From: Prorocentrum cordatum
Taxonomy: Eukaryota; Sar; Dinophyceae; Prorocentrales; Prorocentraceae
DNA: 62,000 nucleotides
Reading direction: 5' to 3'
Assembly: GCA_963575745.1 (NCBI GenBank)
Contig: CAUYUJ010011514.1
Span: forward strand, 1 to 62,000
Shown here: in pieces, positions 30,301 to 38,737 of the stretch
Layout of the letters: each line of letters opens with the position of its first letter
Position numbering within the stretch: position 1 is the first letter of the stretch
Translations under genes and position numbers: made by a program
Notes under the pieces: generated by a model
Told to the model about the DNA's origin: nothing
What the model saw: only the letters and a program-made list of their open reading frames with translations
Database searches by the model: none

Positions 30301-30564
30301 GGGGGAGGGACTCAGCAGGGACTGCCAGGCTCTTTTCTTACCAGGGCGTGCCGAGTCCGAGGACCCACACCAGCGCTGCCCACGTCATCTTGTAGACGAG
30401 GTTGCTAGCATCGATCCCGAGGTCCACGTCGTAGCAAAACCACAGGTGGCCCTCGACCTTGGGGTCGAACAGGCCTGGCTCCCGTGGGGCTTCGGCAATG
30501 GAGAACTGGTGAGGGTGAAGACCGGAGACAGTGTACAGGACTACTCCCAGGGCGGGGTCCTCGA

Positions 30565-30860
30565 TCAGCCTGAGTAGGCTTCTCTGTATGGAATCTCCCA
30601 GGGCGTCCAGCTAAAGGCGGGGCCTAGTGGCGCTGCAATATTGTCAGCAACGTCCTTTTCCATGGAGGCCCGAGCTTTGTCTATGGCACTGTCGCCCCTC
30701 TTTATAGCATCGTCACCCGCGTGTGAGAGGGCGATTGGCTCGGGGACCCAGGCTGCCAGGCCGGATATGGGGTCGAAGTCTGGGTCGATCACTAGTTCCT
30801 GGCGCCGTCCGCTTCTGTTAGGCTCCCAGAACCGGAGCCACAGCTTCGCGGGCGCCCGTA
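30565..30860 (-). CDS. Composite gene, segment after the helicase
   Basis: In the recovered frame: WLRFWEPNRSGRRQELVIDP, then DFDPISGLAAWVPEPIALSH, GDDAIKRGDSAIDKARASME and SWTPWEIPYREAYSG. Protein-like composition but no recognised domain. A neighbouring phase continues through 30560-30310 with RLIEDPALGVVLYTVSGLHP and HLWFCYDVDLGIDASNLVYK, also protein-like, so coding sequence continues without an obvious gap. Confidence 0.5.
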
Positions 30861-31388
30861 CTCAGAAAGCTCACGCAGTCTTGACCAGGAGGCGGTTGCG
30901 AACATCCTCCCGTCACCGATGACCACGACATTCCGCGACGCCCTGGCGATGGCAACGTTCACTCTACTGGCGTTGTCCATGAAGCCCCAATCGTGTCGCC
31001 CATTGGACCTGGTCGTTAGGAAGACAACAATGTCCGCTTCTCCACCTTAGCTGGGATCGATGGTGGAGAGGACGAGCTTGCCACTTGCCAGGTGCTCGGC
31101 TGCGAATTGACGCAAGCTGGGGAAATGGAGGGAGACGCCGGTGTCCCATGTGCTCGGCTGATCGAACACACTGGCGTACCCGCTCTGGTCCACTGGACGC
31201 CTGGACTCGTCGGCCGCGCCGCTGCCCTGTCCTTTGCACCCCTCGATATTCCCCTTTCCCTTGCTTCGCCCCTTCGATTGGCGAAGGGTACCGCTGATGC
31301 TTCTGGAACTCTGGGGCCACCCGTTTTCCAGGATGACGCATTGGAGCTGGTAGCCAATGACCACTCGAACTCTGACGCCCTCCTCCAT
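30792..31388 (-). pseudogene. Helicase motifs V and VI, shifted frame with internal stop
   Basis: Continues the helicase: RVVIGYQLQCVIL, GKLVLSTIDPS, then a TAA at 31047-31049 and, in the same frame, GGEADIVVFLTTRSNGRHDW and MDNASRVNVAIARASRNVVV. In intact relatives the stop position is Gln (T-x-D-x-x-Q-G-G-E), and CAA to TAA is a single change. Motif VI NVAIARAS with its arginine is intact. The last residues (YGRPRSCG) lose the frame near 30855. Confidence 0.8.
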
Positions 31389-32925
31389 TGCTGGTATTAA
31401 AGGCGCCGATGATGTCCACTGCCTGTGCTACTTCCCAGAGGTTGGCATACCCTGCGTGTATCTTGGAGGTAACCTCATGTGACGGGTTATCCACCAGGAG
31501 AAAGCGGTGTCGCTCCTTGGAGGGTTGCCTGCCAGGGTCCATATTCTTCAATGCCTCGCGGAGGTCGTCGATGTCCGCGTTCGCAGCCCTGGCCAGCCTC
31601 GCCAGCTCATCCTCGTCCCAGTGTAGGAGTGGGCGCCAGGGGAATCCAGGGACTAGCGGTCTCTGAGTGAGCGGATCGTCAAGCCCAGACTTCATGGCAC
31701 TGTTGTAGAAGACCCAGCTGGGCCACGCCAAGATCTGAGGGTGCATGCGGTAGCACACGCTCAGCTGCAGGACCGCTGTCTCGTGGTCCTTCAGAGCGTG
31801 GTAGAGCCGATCAAAGATGGACAGACACAGACCCCTGTCTGCAGCCACTCTGGACATGACTGTTGGTGGGAGCTGCTTGAGGTCTCCGACCAGTGCCAGG
31901 CGCCCTCCGGAGCGGATTACGCTGTCGAGCGAATTCGTGGCCATGAGCTCGCGCGCCTGGCCCGCTTCGTCGATGATGAGTAGGGCAACTGCAGCTGCGT
32001 TATTCAGCGCCTCGGCTGACTCGTGCGCGGCGATTATAGTCTTGGCCTTCTTGAGAAGGCTGGTGCGGAAGAGGGGGAAGTCACTGGACGGAGCGCCACC
32101 CTCGAACGGGAAGTTCCCCGTGGCCTTCTGGTAGTGCCCCCCGGGTGTGAGCTCAGACAGCTCCCTCGCGACCTTGTTGTCTCTGGCCAGGCAGACGCTC
32201 AGGACGGGGAACCCGGCCTCGGGGTCTAGCCTGCTCGCTTTATGGGCGGCTAGGAGTGCAACGGCAGGCTGGTCCGCTGCTGTGTTCGAGCCTGCGGCTA
32301 GAGCCACCGCCTGTCCAGAGGGTAGCATGCCTGCCCATGTGTCCATAGCTGCGACTGAGAAGATGGTTGTCCCGGTCCCCGGAGGGCCGTGCACATTCGT
32401 TACGTGATGACTGGTGGTGGCCAGTAGCGCCTTGGCGGCGTCGTCGTTGAGTCCGTACCGCGCTGCGCCTCTGCACAGCGTCCCCTTGGATGGTAGGTCT
32501 CGACCTCGCTGAAACACCTGGTCTGTGGCACCGTCCACCTCTTGGTCCGTGAAGGGGATAGCGCCAAGGTGCATGGTGGGCTGCGCTGGGGCTGCACCCG
32601 CAGCTTCGGGCGAGGGCAGGTCTGTGGATGGTACGATGGTCTCTAGGGTCGCTGTTGCTCGTGCTCTGAGTATGTGCCCGCAGTTCGCCGCATTGACTGC
32701 GTCGTTCGCAATAGCCTTGTCCGCCCTGTCCGCTGTCCGGAAGGTGAGTAGGTACGGGATGGTGGGCAGGGGGGTGCCGAAGAGGTTCTCTGGGTCTCGC
32801 TTCAGCGTGTAGATTTCGTTCAGCGCGATCCGCCAGCACTGAAGCTCAGAGGGGGCCCTGTCCACTCTGTACCAGGGCTCGCCGTCACTGTCTGGCCTGG
32901 GGATGTTGGGGTCTGCGTGGAAAGG
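30964..32925 (-). CDS. UPF1-like superfamily 1 helicase, core domain
   Basis: Begins EPWYRVDRAPSELQCWRIAL and carries, in order, Q/Walker A region VHGPPGTGTTIFSVAAM, Walker B LLIIDEAGQA, motif III VGDLKQLPPTV, and motif IV LSVCYRMHPQILAWPSWVFY. This matches the UPF1/SETX/ZNFX1 group (AAA_11/AAA_12), which unwind RNA or DNA with ATP. The Walker A lysine is replaced by threonine (GTGTT instead of GTGKT; codon ACA at about 32377), expected to abolish ATP hydrolysis. After IIGAFNTSN the frame becomes meaningless, and the true continuation lies one base over (31388-30792). Confidence 0.8.
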   Translation of the reverse strand, partial: PFHADPNIPRPDSDGEPWYRVDRAPSELQCWRIALNEIYTLKRDPENLFGTPLPTIPYLLTFRTADRADKAIANDAVNAANCGHILRARATATLETIVPSTDLPSPEAAGAAPAQPTMHLGAIPFTDQEVDGATDQVFQRGRDLPSKGTLCRGAARYGLNDDAAKALLATTSHHVTNVHGPPGTGTTIFSVAAMDTWAGMLPSGQAVALAAGSNTAADQPAVALLAAHKASRLDPEAGFPVLSVCLARDNKVARELSELTPGGHYQKATGNFPFEGGAPSSDFPLFRTSLLKKAKTIIAAHESAEALNNAAAVALLIIDEAGQARELMATNSLDSVIRSGGRLALVGDLKQLPPTVMSRVAADRGLCLSIFDRLYHALKDHETAVLQLSVCYRMHPQILAWPSWVFYNSAMKSGLDDPLTQRPLVPGFPWRPLLHWDEDELARLARAANADIDDLREALKNMDPGRQPSKERHRFLLVDNPSHEVTSKIHAGYANLWEVAQAVDIIGAFNTSNGGGRQSSSGHWLPAPMRHPGKRVAPEFQKHQRYPSPIEGAKQGKGEYRGVQRTGQRRGRRVQASSGPERVRQCVRSAEHMGHRRLPPFPQLASIRSRAPGKWQARPLHHRSQLRWRSGHCCLPNDQVQWATRLGLHGQRQ

Positions 32926-35170
32926 GGCCGTACTTGCCCTGGTTGTACTCGACGATGCACTCGTGAGCTGGAACTGGGTGCCGAGTGGGAGTCCGAGCGC
33001 CTCGCAGTCTGCTGCGGGGACTGGCTCCGAGGTCAGGCGGCCACCACAGCTTCACCGAGGCGACCTTGTCCACTGCGGGGCTGGTGAGGGAGAGCAGGAG
33101 TACCCGTGCATCCTGTCCCGCATCCTGCCCCTTGAGCAGGATCTTGTAGATAGGGCTCCAATGCACAACGAGCAGCAGCTTTCCTGCCCCTGGAGTGAGC
33201 GAGTTCCTCAGCCAAAATCGATCGAGTTGCCCCCAGGCCGCGTCTCGGTCAACTAGGGTGACGGCCACGTGGAGGGCGTAACTGTGCCTTCTCAGAAGGT
33301 CCGTCCTGGCCTTGGCGGAGCCATCCCATACTGTCTCTGTCGCGACCATGCATGCCGTCCACGCTGGTCTCTCGAGCGACCGGCCTCGCTCACGGAGCTC
33401 GAATGGCCACTGCGGGGGGGGTATCACGGCGCCAGGGACGGCCCCCAAAGGAACCGTCGCGTGCATACGGGCGCTGCCGCAGCAGCTGGGGATGGAGAAG
33501 AGGTGTTTGATCTCCATCGCAGCGGCCATCGCGGCTGACTCGAGGACTATCCGCGATGCACCTGCTGCTGGGGCTGTATCGCTGTCTGAGCGGGGTTGCC
33601 CTGCAGGCGCTTCTGCCTGCTGCCATCCTGCGGGCCCCCGCGACGGTGGGCTACCGGCGGCGTCAGAGCTGTCACTGATAGCGCTGGGGATGCTCCATGG
33701 TGGGGGGTTGGCTGTCTTGGCCAGGGTGGTAGCGTCCCGCTTCTCCAGAACTCCGTCGTCAGGGCCAACGCTGTCGATTCTGCCCTGGGCCCAGGTCCTG
33801 CGCCGGGCGTGGTGGGGAGGGCGGGTCTCCTTGGACAGGGCGGTGCCTGGTGGGCTGATGCAGTCGAAGGGGTCGCCCCTGTAGGGGAAAGCGGCCGGCA
33901 CCCAGTCCCAGCCCTCTGGGAAGACCCATCCAGGGAGGGCAGCCTGCCCGTTGGTTTTTTCGGGCGCTGGTGGCTTCCACCCGGGCCATTCCAGTCTTGG
34001 GATTTTGCACTTGTGCACGGAGTCCCAGTCCGAGCCTTGCGTCATGGTCCAGAGGATGCCCACAGTGAAGTGCCTGGGGTCAAGCCACCCGTGGCTCAAC
34101 TGTCTGCTGCCCTGCCAGAAGTGATCGTGCCCTAGAAGATGCCCCATGCCATCGCGATGTTGCTGGCATAGCTCACACCACCAGCACCGTTCTTGGCTGA
34201 AAAAGGCCCATCGAAGCAATGGGCACAGTCGTGCAAGGAAGGGGAACTGACTGCCGCTCGCCAGGGGACCGTCCGGTCGGCACGCCTCGCAGGCGGGCCA
34301 GCGGGCCAGTGGCCCTTGATTGCTCTTGACCATGTTGCCAGGGCGCAGCTGATGGCTGCGGAAGCTCTCAATACCAGGGCGCAGCTGACGGCTGCCCTGT
34401 GCGAACCTCAGTCGCCGGAGCGCGCCGATCGACCATCCCGCTGGGCGAGGGGGAGGAGATGGGGGAGGGGAGGAGGGATTCCCCAGCAGGAAAGCGGCCA
34501 GGGCGCAGCTGGCGGGGTCGCACAGGTCGACCTCCACTCCTTCCACGCGCGGGAAATACTTAGGGGGAGCGGCGTAGGAATCGGCCCACGCTATGTGCGC
34601 ACGCACGGCTGTTCCTCCGCCGCCCTGCAATCTCTCGGCCCAGAATACTCCCAGCGCGGCGAGACTGTCTGCGGCCGTGTCAAGGCGGCGCCGGACCGCC
34701 TGCCAGGAGAGAACCCACCCAGTGTCCTCGGCTTGGCTAAGGGCGCTCTCCATTTGCTGTGCCAGGTGTAGCCTCCTGTACCTGGCCGTGCCTGCCCCAT
34801 ACCTAATGGCTGCCAGGTTGTCCCCGACGATCCTGGCAGTCCGTAGGGGCCCATCCAAGTGGGGCAGGAGGGCGAGGCCGGCTCGGCAGCCCACCACCTC
34901 GGCCGTCTCCGCGCTGCTGCTGCCAGGGAGCGCAACGATCGCTGCAGCGATTATTCTGGGAGCGCCGGTCGCGCGGTCATGGTGCCACAGGATGGCGCCA
35001 GCGCCTGAGACCTTAGTATGATCGCCGATCCTCCTCGCCCCTCCATCAAAAGTGACTTCATAAGGCCATTGCGCACTATCGGAGTCTGGAGAGGGGCAGC
35101 TCCGGACAGTGATCTCGTCACCAGCGCTAGGTCGGTATTTGCGCACAGGGTCGTGGTGTGCGCATTGCAT
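32885..35170 (-). CDS. RNase H type 1 domain with Cys/His segment
   Basis: 761 residues. RNase H occupies about residues 35-185: YEVTFDGGARR (first Asp), GSSSAETAEVVGCRAGL (Glu), IVGDNLAAIRYG (third acidic residue) and RRRLDTAADSLAALG (final Asp). All four catalytic acids are present in normal order, so cleavage of RNA in RNA:DNA hybrids is possible if expressed. Residues about 280-360 hold CEAC and CWWCELCQQHRDGMGHLLGH, a likely zinc-binding cluster, and the C-terminal half has W-rich motifs. A TGA immediately precedes the first ATG, so the start may be an artefact of decay. Two hairpin repeats (34345-34359, 34381-34395) lie inside the frame as AQGSRQLRPGI-like insertions. The frame shifts near 32925 into the helicase. 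Confidence 0.7.
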   Translation of the reverse strand: MQCAHHDPVRKYRPSAGDEITVRSCPSPDSDSAQWPYEVTFDGGARRIGDHTKVSGAGAILWHHDRATGAPRIIAAAIVALPGSSSAETAEVVGCRAGLALLPHLDGPLRTARIVGDNLAAIRYGAGTARYRRLHLAQQMESALSQAEDTGWVLSWQAVRRRLDTAADSLAALGVFWAERLQGGGGTAVRAHIAWADSYAAPPKYFPRVEGVEVDLCDPASCALAAFLLGNPSSPPPSPPPRPAGWSIGALRRLRFAQGSRQLRPGIESFRSHQLRPGNMVKSNQGPLARWPACEACRPDGPLASGSQFPFLARLCPLLRWAFFSQERCWWCELCQQHRDGMGHLLGHDHFWQGSRQLSHGWLDPRHFTVGILWTMTQGSDWDSVHKCKIPRLEWPGWKPPAPEKTNGQAALPGWVFPEGWDWVPAAFPYRGDPFDCISPPGTALSKETRPPHHARRRTWAQGRIDSVGPDDGVLEKRDATTLAKTANPPPWSIPSAISDSSDAAGSPPSRGPAGWQQAEAPAGQPRSDSDTAPAAGASRIVLESAAMAAAMEIKHLFSIPSCCGSARMHATVPLGAVPGAVIPPPQWPFELRERGRSLERPAWTACMVATETVWDGSAKARTDLLRRHSYALHVAVTLVDRDAAWGQLDRFWLRNSLTPGAGKLLLVVHWSPIYKILLKGQDAGQDARVLLLSLTSPAVDKVASVKLWWPPDLGASPRSRLRGARTPTRHPVPAHECIVEYNQGKYGPFPRRPQHPQARQ

Positions 35171-35394
35171 TCACGGCGGAAAATGGAGGTCCAGTTGGAG
35201 GTGGGCTGCTGTCTGTCCTGGGGCAGGGGAACCACCCGCGTCCAGGCAACATCCAACCCGCGCGTAAGTGACTCGCCTGGATCACGGCGAGTCGGGCGCC
35301 TTCCCTGATGTGGCAGGTAGCTTCTGGAAGTCTGCACGCCTCCCCGCCCGCGCGGCAAGCCTGCCGAGTCACGCGTGGTTTGGCCGCCTCACAC

Positions 35395-35545
35395 TGGGAG
35401 CTGGCGGCACACCGTCAAACTTGGTAAACGCCGGGAACTCGTAGAGCTTCCTCGTGCAATGCGGGCGCGGCAATCTCGCATTGCGCGCGCGCGAGGGCGC
35501 GGTCTCATGGAGGAGGACGTGGAGGAGAAGGAGGAGTGAGGAGGA
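35395..35545 (-). repeat. Hairpin element plus AATGCG/CGCATT module
   Basis: CTGGGAGCTGGCGGCACACC to GGGAACTCGTAGAGCTTCCT is a diverged copy of the 57-62 bp hairpin element; it is followed by TCGTGCAATGCGGGCGCGGC and GGCGCGG with AATGCG...CGCATT arms. The same two-part module is at 43470-43580. It marks the border between the GC-rich coding region and the AT-richer satellite DNA. Confidence 0.75.
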
Positions 35546-35619
35546 AGCATCTCTGGACAAAATCATAGAGTACGAGTAGTTTTCTGGTTCCAACTCTGAC
35601 AGCGCGACGAGTTCGGGCG

Positions 35620-36600
35620 TCTGGATACTTGAAACTAGCGCGTCTGCTGAATATTCTGTGCCGAACAGCTCTGTAGCTCCTCTGCAGCTCGAGCTATCGC
35701 AAGAAAGTTGCCATCATGCCTCTAAAATTCAGCAGAGTACGAATAGCTTTTTCTGACCCAGCTCCGGTAGCAGACCGAGTTCAAGCTTCTAGATACTTTA
35801 CACTAGCGTGTCTTATGATTTCCTTACGACTTATGTGACAAACAACTGGCTCATCTCCAGCTCGAGTTGAGGCAAGAAAACCATCACCATCTCCAAAAAA
35901 AAGCAGAGTACGAACAGTTTTCGAACCCAGCTCTGAAAGCAGATCGAGTTCAGGCGTCTAGATACTCTAGACTAGCGTGCCCGATGAATTCATTCTGATT
36001 CCTGTGCAGAACAATTATGTAGCCCGTCTGCAGCTCCAGATTAGTCCAGACAACCAGCACAGTCTCTTAAAAAAATGCAGAGTCCGAACAGTTCTTCGGA
36101 CCCAGCTCTGACAGCAGACCGAGTTCAGGCGTCTAGATACTTTGAACTAGCGTCTGATGCTTTCATTCCGATTGCTGTGCGAAACAGCTTTCTAGATCAT
36201 CTGCAGCTCGAGTTATGTCCAGAAAAGCATCGCCATCTCAAAAACATGAGCAGAATACGAATAGTTTTTCGGACCCAGCTCTGATAGCAGACCGAGTTCG
36301 GGCGTCTAAATACTTTGAACTAGCGCGCCTGATTCTTTCCTTCCGACTGCTGCGCCGAACAGCTCTGTAGCTGATCTCCAGCTCGAGCTAAGTCAAGAAA
36401 CTAACATCATCTCCGAAAAAATAGCAGAGTACAAGTAGTTTCGCGGACCTAGCTCTGATAGTAGACCGAGTTCAGACATCTAGATGCTTGAGACTTACGC
36501 GCCTGACGATTCTAGATCGATTAGCTGTGCCTACCAGCTCTGTAGCTCTCCTAAAGCTCGAGTTAAGTTCAGAAAACCGACAGCACCTGCCAAGATGACA
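35620..36600 (-). repeat. 178-bp satellite, minus-oriented cluster
   Basis: Five or six diverged units with GCAGAGTACGAA, CCCAGCTCTG, GCAGACCGAGTTCAGGC, CTAGATACTTTGAACTAGCG and CTGCAGCTCGAGTTA. They are the reverse complement of the array at 51-62 kb but lack the AGGCG-CGTT-CGCCT arm in most units. Followed (36582-36735) by a reverse copy of the conserved 95-bp block. Confidence 0.85.
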
Positions 36601-36794
36601 CGAAACAGCCGATCCCGCCCAAGTGCTTTTTGGCAGTAATACGTATCCAATCGAGCTGTGATTAAGATGGAGAGCGGAGATAAGATCAAATATGCGGAGA
36701 AAATATACTAGGACTCTAACGACTTGTCAAATTTCCAGAAATCGAATTTAAACCGAGCAAAATTATGCAAAACGTCCGTCGATATTTTTTTGCC

Positions 36795-36872
36795 AACTAG
36801 CCCCCCAACGCGCCGGAATTACTCTTCTAGCTTCGCCGCTAACGCTCTTGGGGAAGCTCTACGAGTCATACG
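36795..36872 (-). repeat. Type C terminal-repeat element
   Basis: AACTAGCCCCCCAACGCGCC to GGGGAAGCTCTACGAGTCAT. Relatives at 46993-47067, 44434-44525, 56745-56822 and 60294-60368 share CTCGTAGAGCTTCCCTTAGC, GCTGGAAGCTTAAGAGTAAT and the AGCTAGTTGG end; AGCTTCC and GGAAGCT form an internal stem. Confidence 0.7.
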
Positions 36873-36875
36873 ACT

Positions 36876-37060
36876 GGGAGCCAGCGGTAAACCGCCCACC
36901 AGGTCTGCGATGTCTGCGTTGGCCGATTCGAGCTCCCAAGGGAGCAGGCCAGGACACAGAGAAACCTAATCAGCGGAGCTGTACAGATATACACAGCGAA
37001 GCTGAAAAGAAAATACAAGTGCACAAACAGCGAAGCTGTACAGGAATGCACAAGTATACA
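36876..37060 (-). repeat. LINE 3'-tail-like copy
   Basis: Matches 38565-38735, the region just downstream of the LINE: CTGGGAGCC(A/G)(G/C)CGGTAAACCG, GGCCGATTCGAGCTCCC, GAGCAGGCCA and several CAGCGAAGCTG hairpins (near 36972, 36999, 37028). On the minus strand these are CAGC-TTC-GCTG stem-loops. Probably the 3' end of another, otherwise lost, LINE insertion. Confidence 0.7.
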
Positions 37061-37099
37061 ATACACGAGAATGCAACTCAAAGATTGTAAGATTGAAAG

Positions 37100-37260
37100 C
37101 AATGCGAAGACCATGCAGTAACCACATATAGCGATTACCGTCTCAACACCACTGAGACAAACACAAAACTAACAACTAAAATGACGAGTACACTTCAAAG
37201 CAATGCGAGACCATGCAGTAACCACATATAGCGATTACCGTCTCAGCACCACTGAAAGAC
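37100..37260 (+). repeat. Direct repeat of about 55 bp
   Basis: GACCATGCAGTAACCACATA, TAGCGATTACCGTCTCA and CACCACTGA occur at about 37110-37156 and 37210-37256, 99-100 bases apart. Origin unknown. Confidence 0.9.
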
Positions 37261-38205
37261 CATGCACGTGAAACACAACAACGAATTTGCGGTCGACTGT
37301 GCGGGCCGCCTGGCCCAGTCGCTAGCAGGAAGACGGGCGGCATACAGAGTCAGGCAAGACACCTACCACTTTTTGAGCGGGAGTGGGCAAATGCAAAACT
37401 CTTTTCCGAACAAAGTGAAGATCACGCGGAGCTCTTATACCAACATGCGCGCATGCCCGACACACACACACACAGCAAGGCAGGAGTCAACGCAAACACA
37501 AAGTCCGAAGTATGTCGTAACAACCCGCGGTAAGACAAGAGTCGTATGCTCACGTCAAATGTGTGATAACTGAATGTCTGATAACGCACTCAAGTATCTT
37601 GAACTCTGATCTCCACTCGAGGCGGAGACTGACTTACAAATGTGCGTAGAGATAAGAGATATCATCGTCTCTGGCAAACAAAAGTAACTCTCTGATAACT
37701 GAATGTCTGATAACGCACTCAGTATCTTGAATCACCTGAATAACTGAATGTCTGATAACGCACTCAAGTATCTTGAATTCTGATCGATACAATTCAAAGA
37801 AAGAATGAAAACAGGCACGCCGATACAATGCAGAGAACCTCGTAGAGCTCCATGCACGCGTAAGAGTAGAGCTCCAACCACACCGCAACAAGGAATGAAT
37901 ATGAGAGGCCAACAAAGAGAGACAAGAAGTACAGGGAGATGGGCAGTACAATCAAAGCAAGCGGCCTTTGCACCTGCCCCGATAGGAGCTGCCCCACTTG
38001 GCACCAACAGAGAACCTGGCACCTATCGTCTGTAGGCCCGAGGAGAGAAGGTCGTCGCAGCCGACGAAGCACCCGAATTTATTGCACGGCCCGCCCGCGC
38101 GCACACGGCCGCCCAGGGGGCAGCCTGAGGAGACAGGCTTGAGGAAGCCCCCGACGGGCCAGGCCACCGCTGAGATCCCCGAGGAGGGACAGCAGCAACC
38201 ATGTC
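37260..38205. other. Unassigned sequence between repeats
   Basis: Apart from the three direct repeats this stretch has no recognised gene. Short frames in both strands (under 110 residues) lack family features. GAGAGAAGG and a CGGCCGCCCAGGGGGCAGCC segment (38100-38130) mark a more GC-rich end. Confidence 0.5.
37565..37790 (+). repeat. Three direct repeats of about 38 bp
   Basis: AACTGAATGTCTGATAACGC followed by ACTCAAGTATCTTGAA at about 37569, 37698 and 37742 (the middle copy lacks one A). No coding frame. Confidence 0.9.
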
Positions 38206-38490
38206 ACCGCCGGGAACCTCGTAGAGCTCCTTGAGCAGCAACCAGGTCACCGCCGGGAGCCTCGTAGAGCTCTTTTCTCGCGTGGTGCTGCTCGGAACAG
38301 ATGGAGGAAGCTTCCTCAAGCGCAAGCTGAAAAAAACTCCGAAAAAAAAACACGTTTTTCGGATTTGATCCAAAGTCGCTCGCTCCAAATGTCTTGATAT
38401 CATCACCTCAGCTACGGACCTGAGAATTTTACTCGCAGACGCGGCATACCCTGCTATAGGTGCGAAAAATACCGGCTCTTAGAACGAAAT
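38205..38490 (-). repeat. Two partial hairpin elements and dispersed repeat D
   Basis: GTCACCGCCGGGAACCTCGT and GTCACCGCCGGGAGCCTCGT half-elements stand 45 bases apart (38207, 38249). After them comes family D: TTGATAT/AGTAAT-like, CAGCTACGGACCTGAGAATT, CAGACGCGGCATA and GGTGCGAAAAATACC. D recurs at about 41410-41520, 41695-41830, 42345-42430, 43390-43460 and, reversed, at 44770-45080, 45850-45990, 52340-52480, 52770-52920 and 60650-60740. Confidence 0.8.
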
Positions 38491-38564
38491 TGAAAATCTC
38501 TCACAATATTCCAAAAACCGCCTCCAGGTCATCACATTGTCCGCCCGGGCCGGGTCGGCCAACT

Positions 38565-38737
38565 GGGAGCCGGCGGTAAACCGTCAACCAGGTTCTGCGA
38601 GTTCTGCGCTGGCCGATTCGAGCTCCCTCAAGAGCAGGCCACTACACAGAGAACCTAAACAGCGAAGCTGTACAAGGGCAGCGAAGCTGATAGATTAAAG
38701 CGGGAAGATTACGCAGCGAAGCTGTAAAAGAAATGTG
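38565..38737 (-). repeat. LINE 3' tail with CAGC-TTC-GCTG hairpins
   Basis: Immediately downstream (minus sense) of the LINE coding region. Three stem-loops of ACAGC-TTC-GCTGT type (plus-strand CAGCGAAGCTG at about 38659, 38678 and 38717), then a hairpin element whose arms are CGGCGGTAAA/..., ending AACTGGGAGCC. Structured 3' tails are what LINE reverse transcriptases usually recognise. Confidence 0.65.

Larger units (their letters stand above)
26619..35170 (-). pseudogene. Composite RNase H / zinc-cluster / SF1 helicase coding region, decayed
   Basis: Minus-strand coding-like sequence runs for 8.5 kb. Order: RNase H type 1, Cys/His segment, UPF1-like helicase, unknown region, Cys-rich segments, acidic region, Trp/Gly-rich tail. 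Reading it needs frame changes near 32925, 31385, 30855, 28839 and about 27885, and passes a TAA at 31047-31049 and a TGA at 29677-29679. The 28839 change falls in a run of nine G, the others near short runs, so either real decay or assembly indels are possible. Codon content stays protein-like on both sides of each break. RNase H of this style is typical of LINE polyproteins; no polymerase lies upstream. A retroelement origin is therefore plausible but unproven. Confidence 0.7.
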
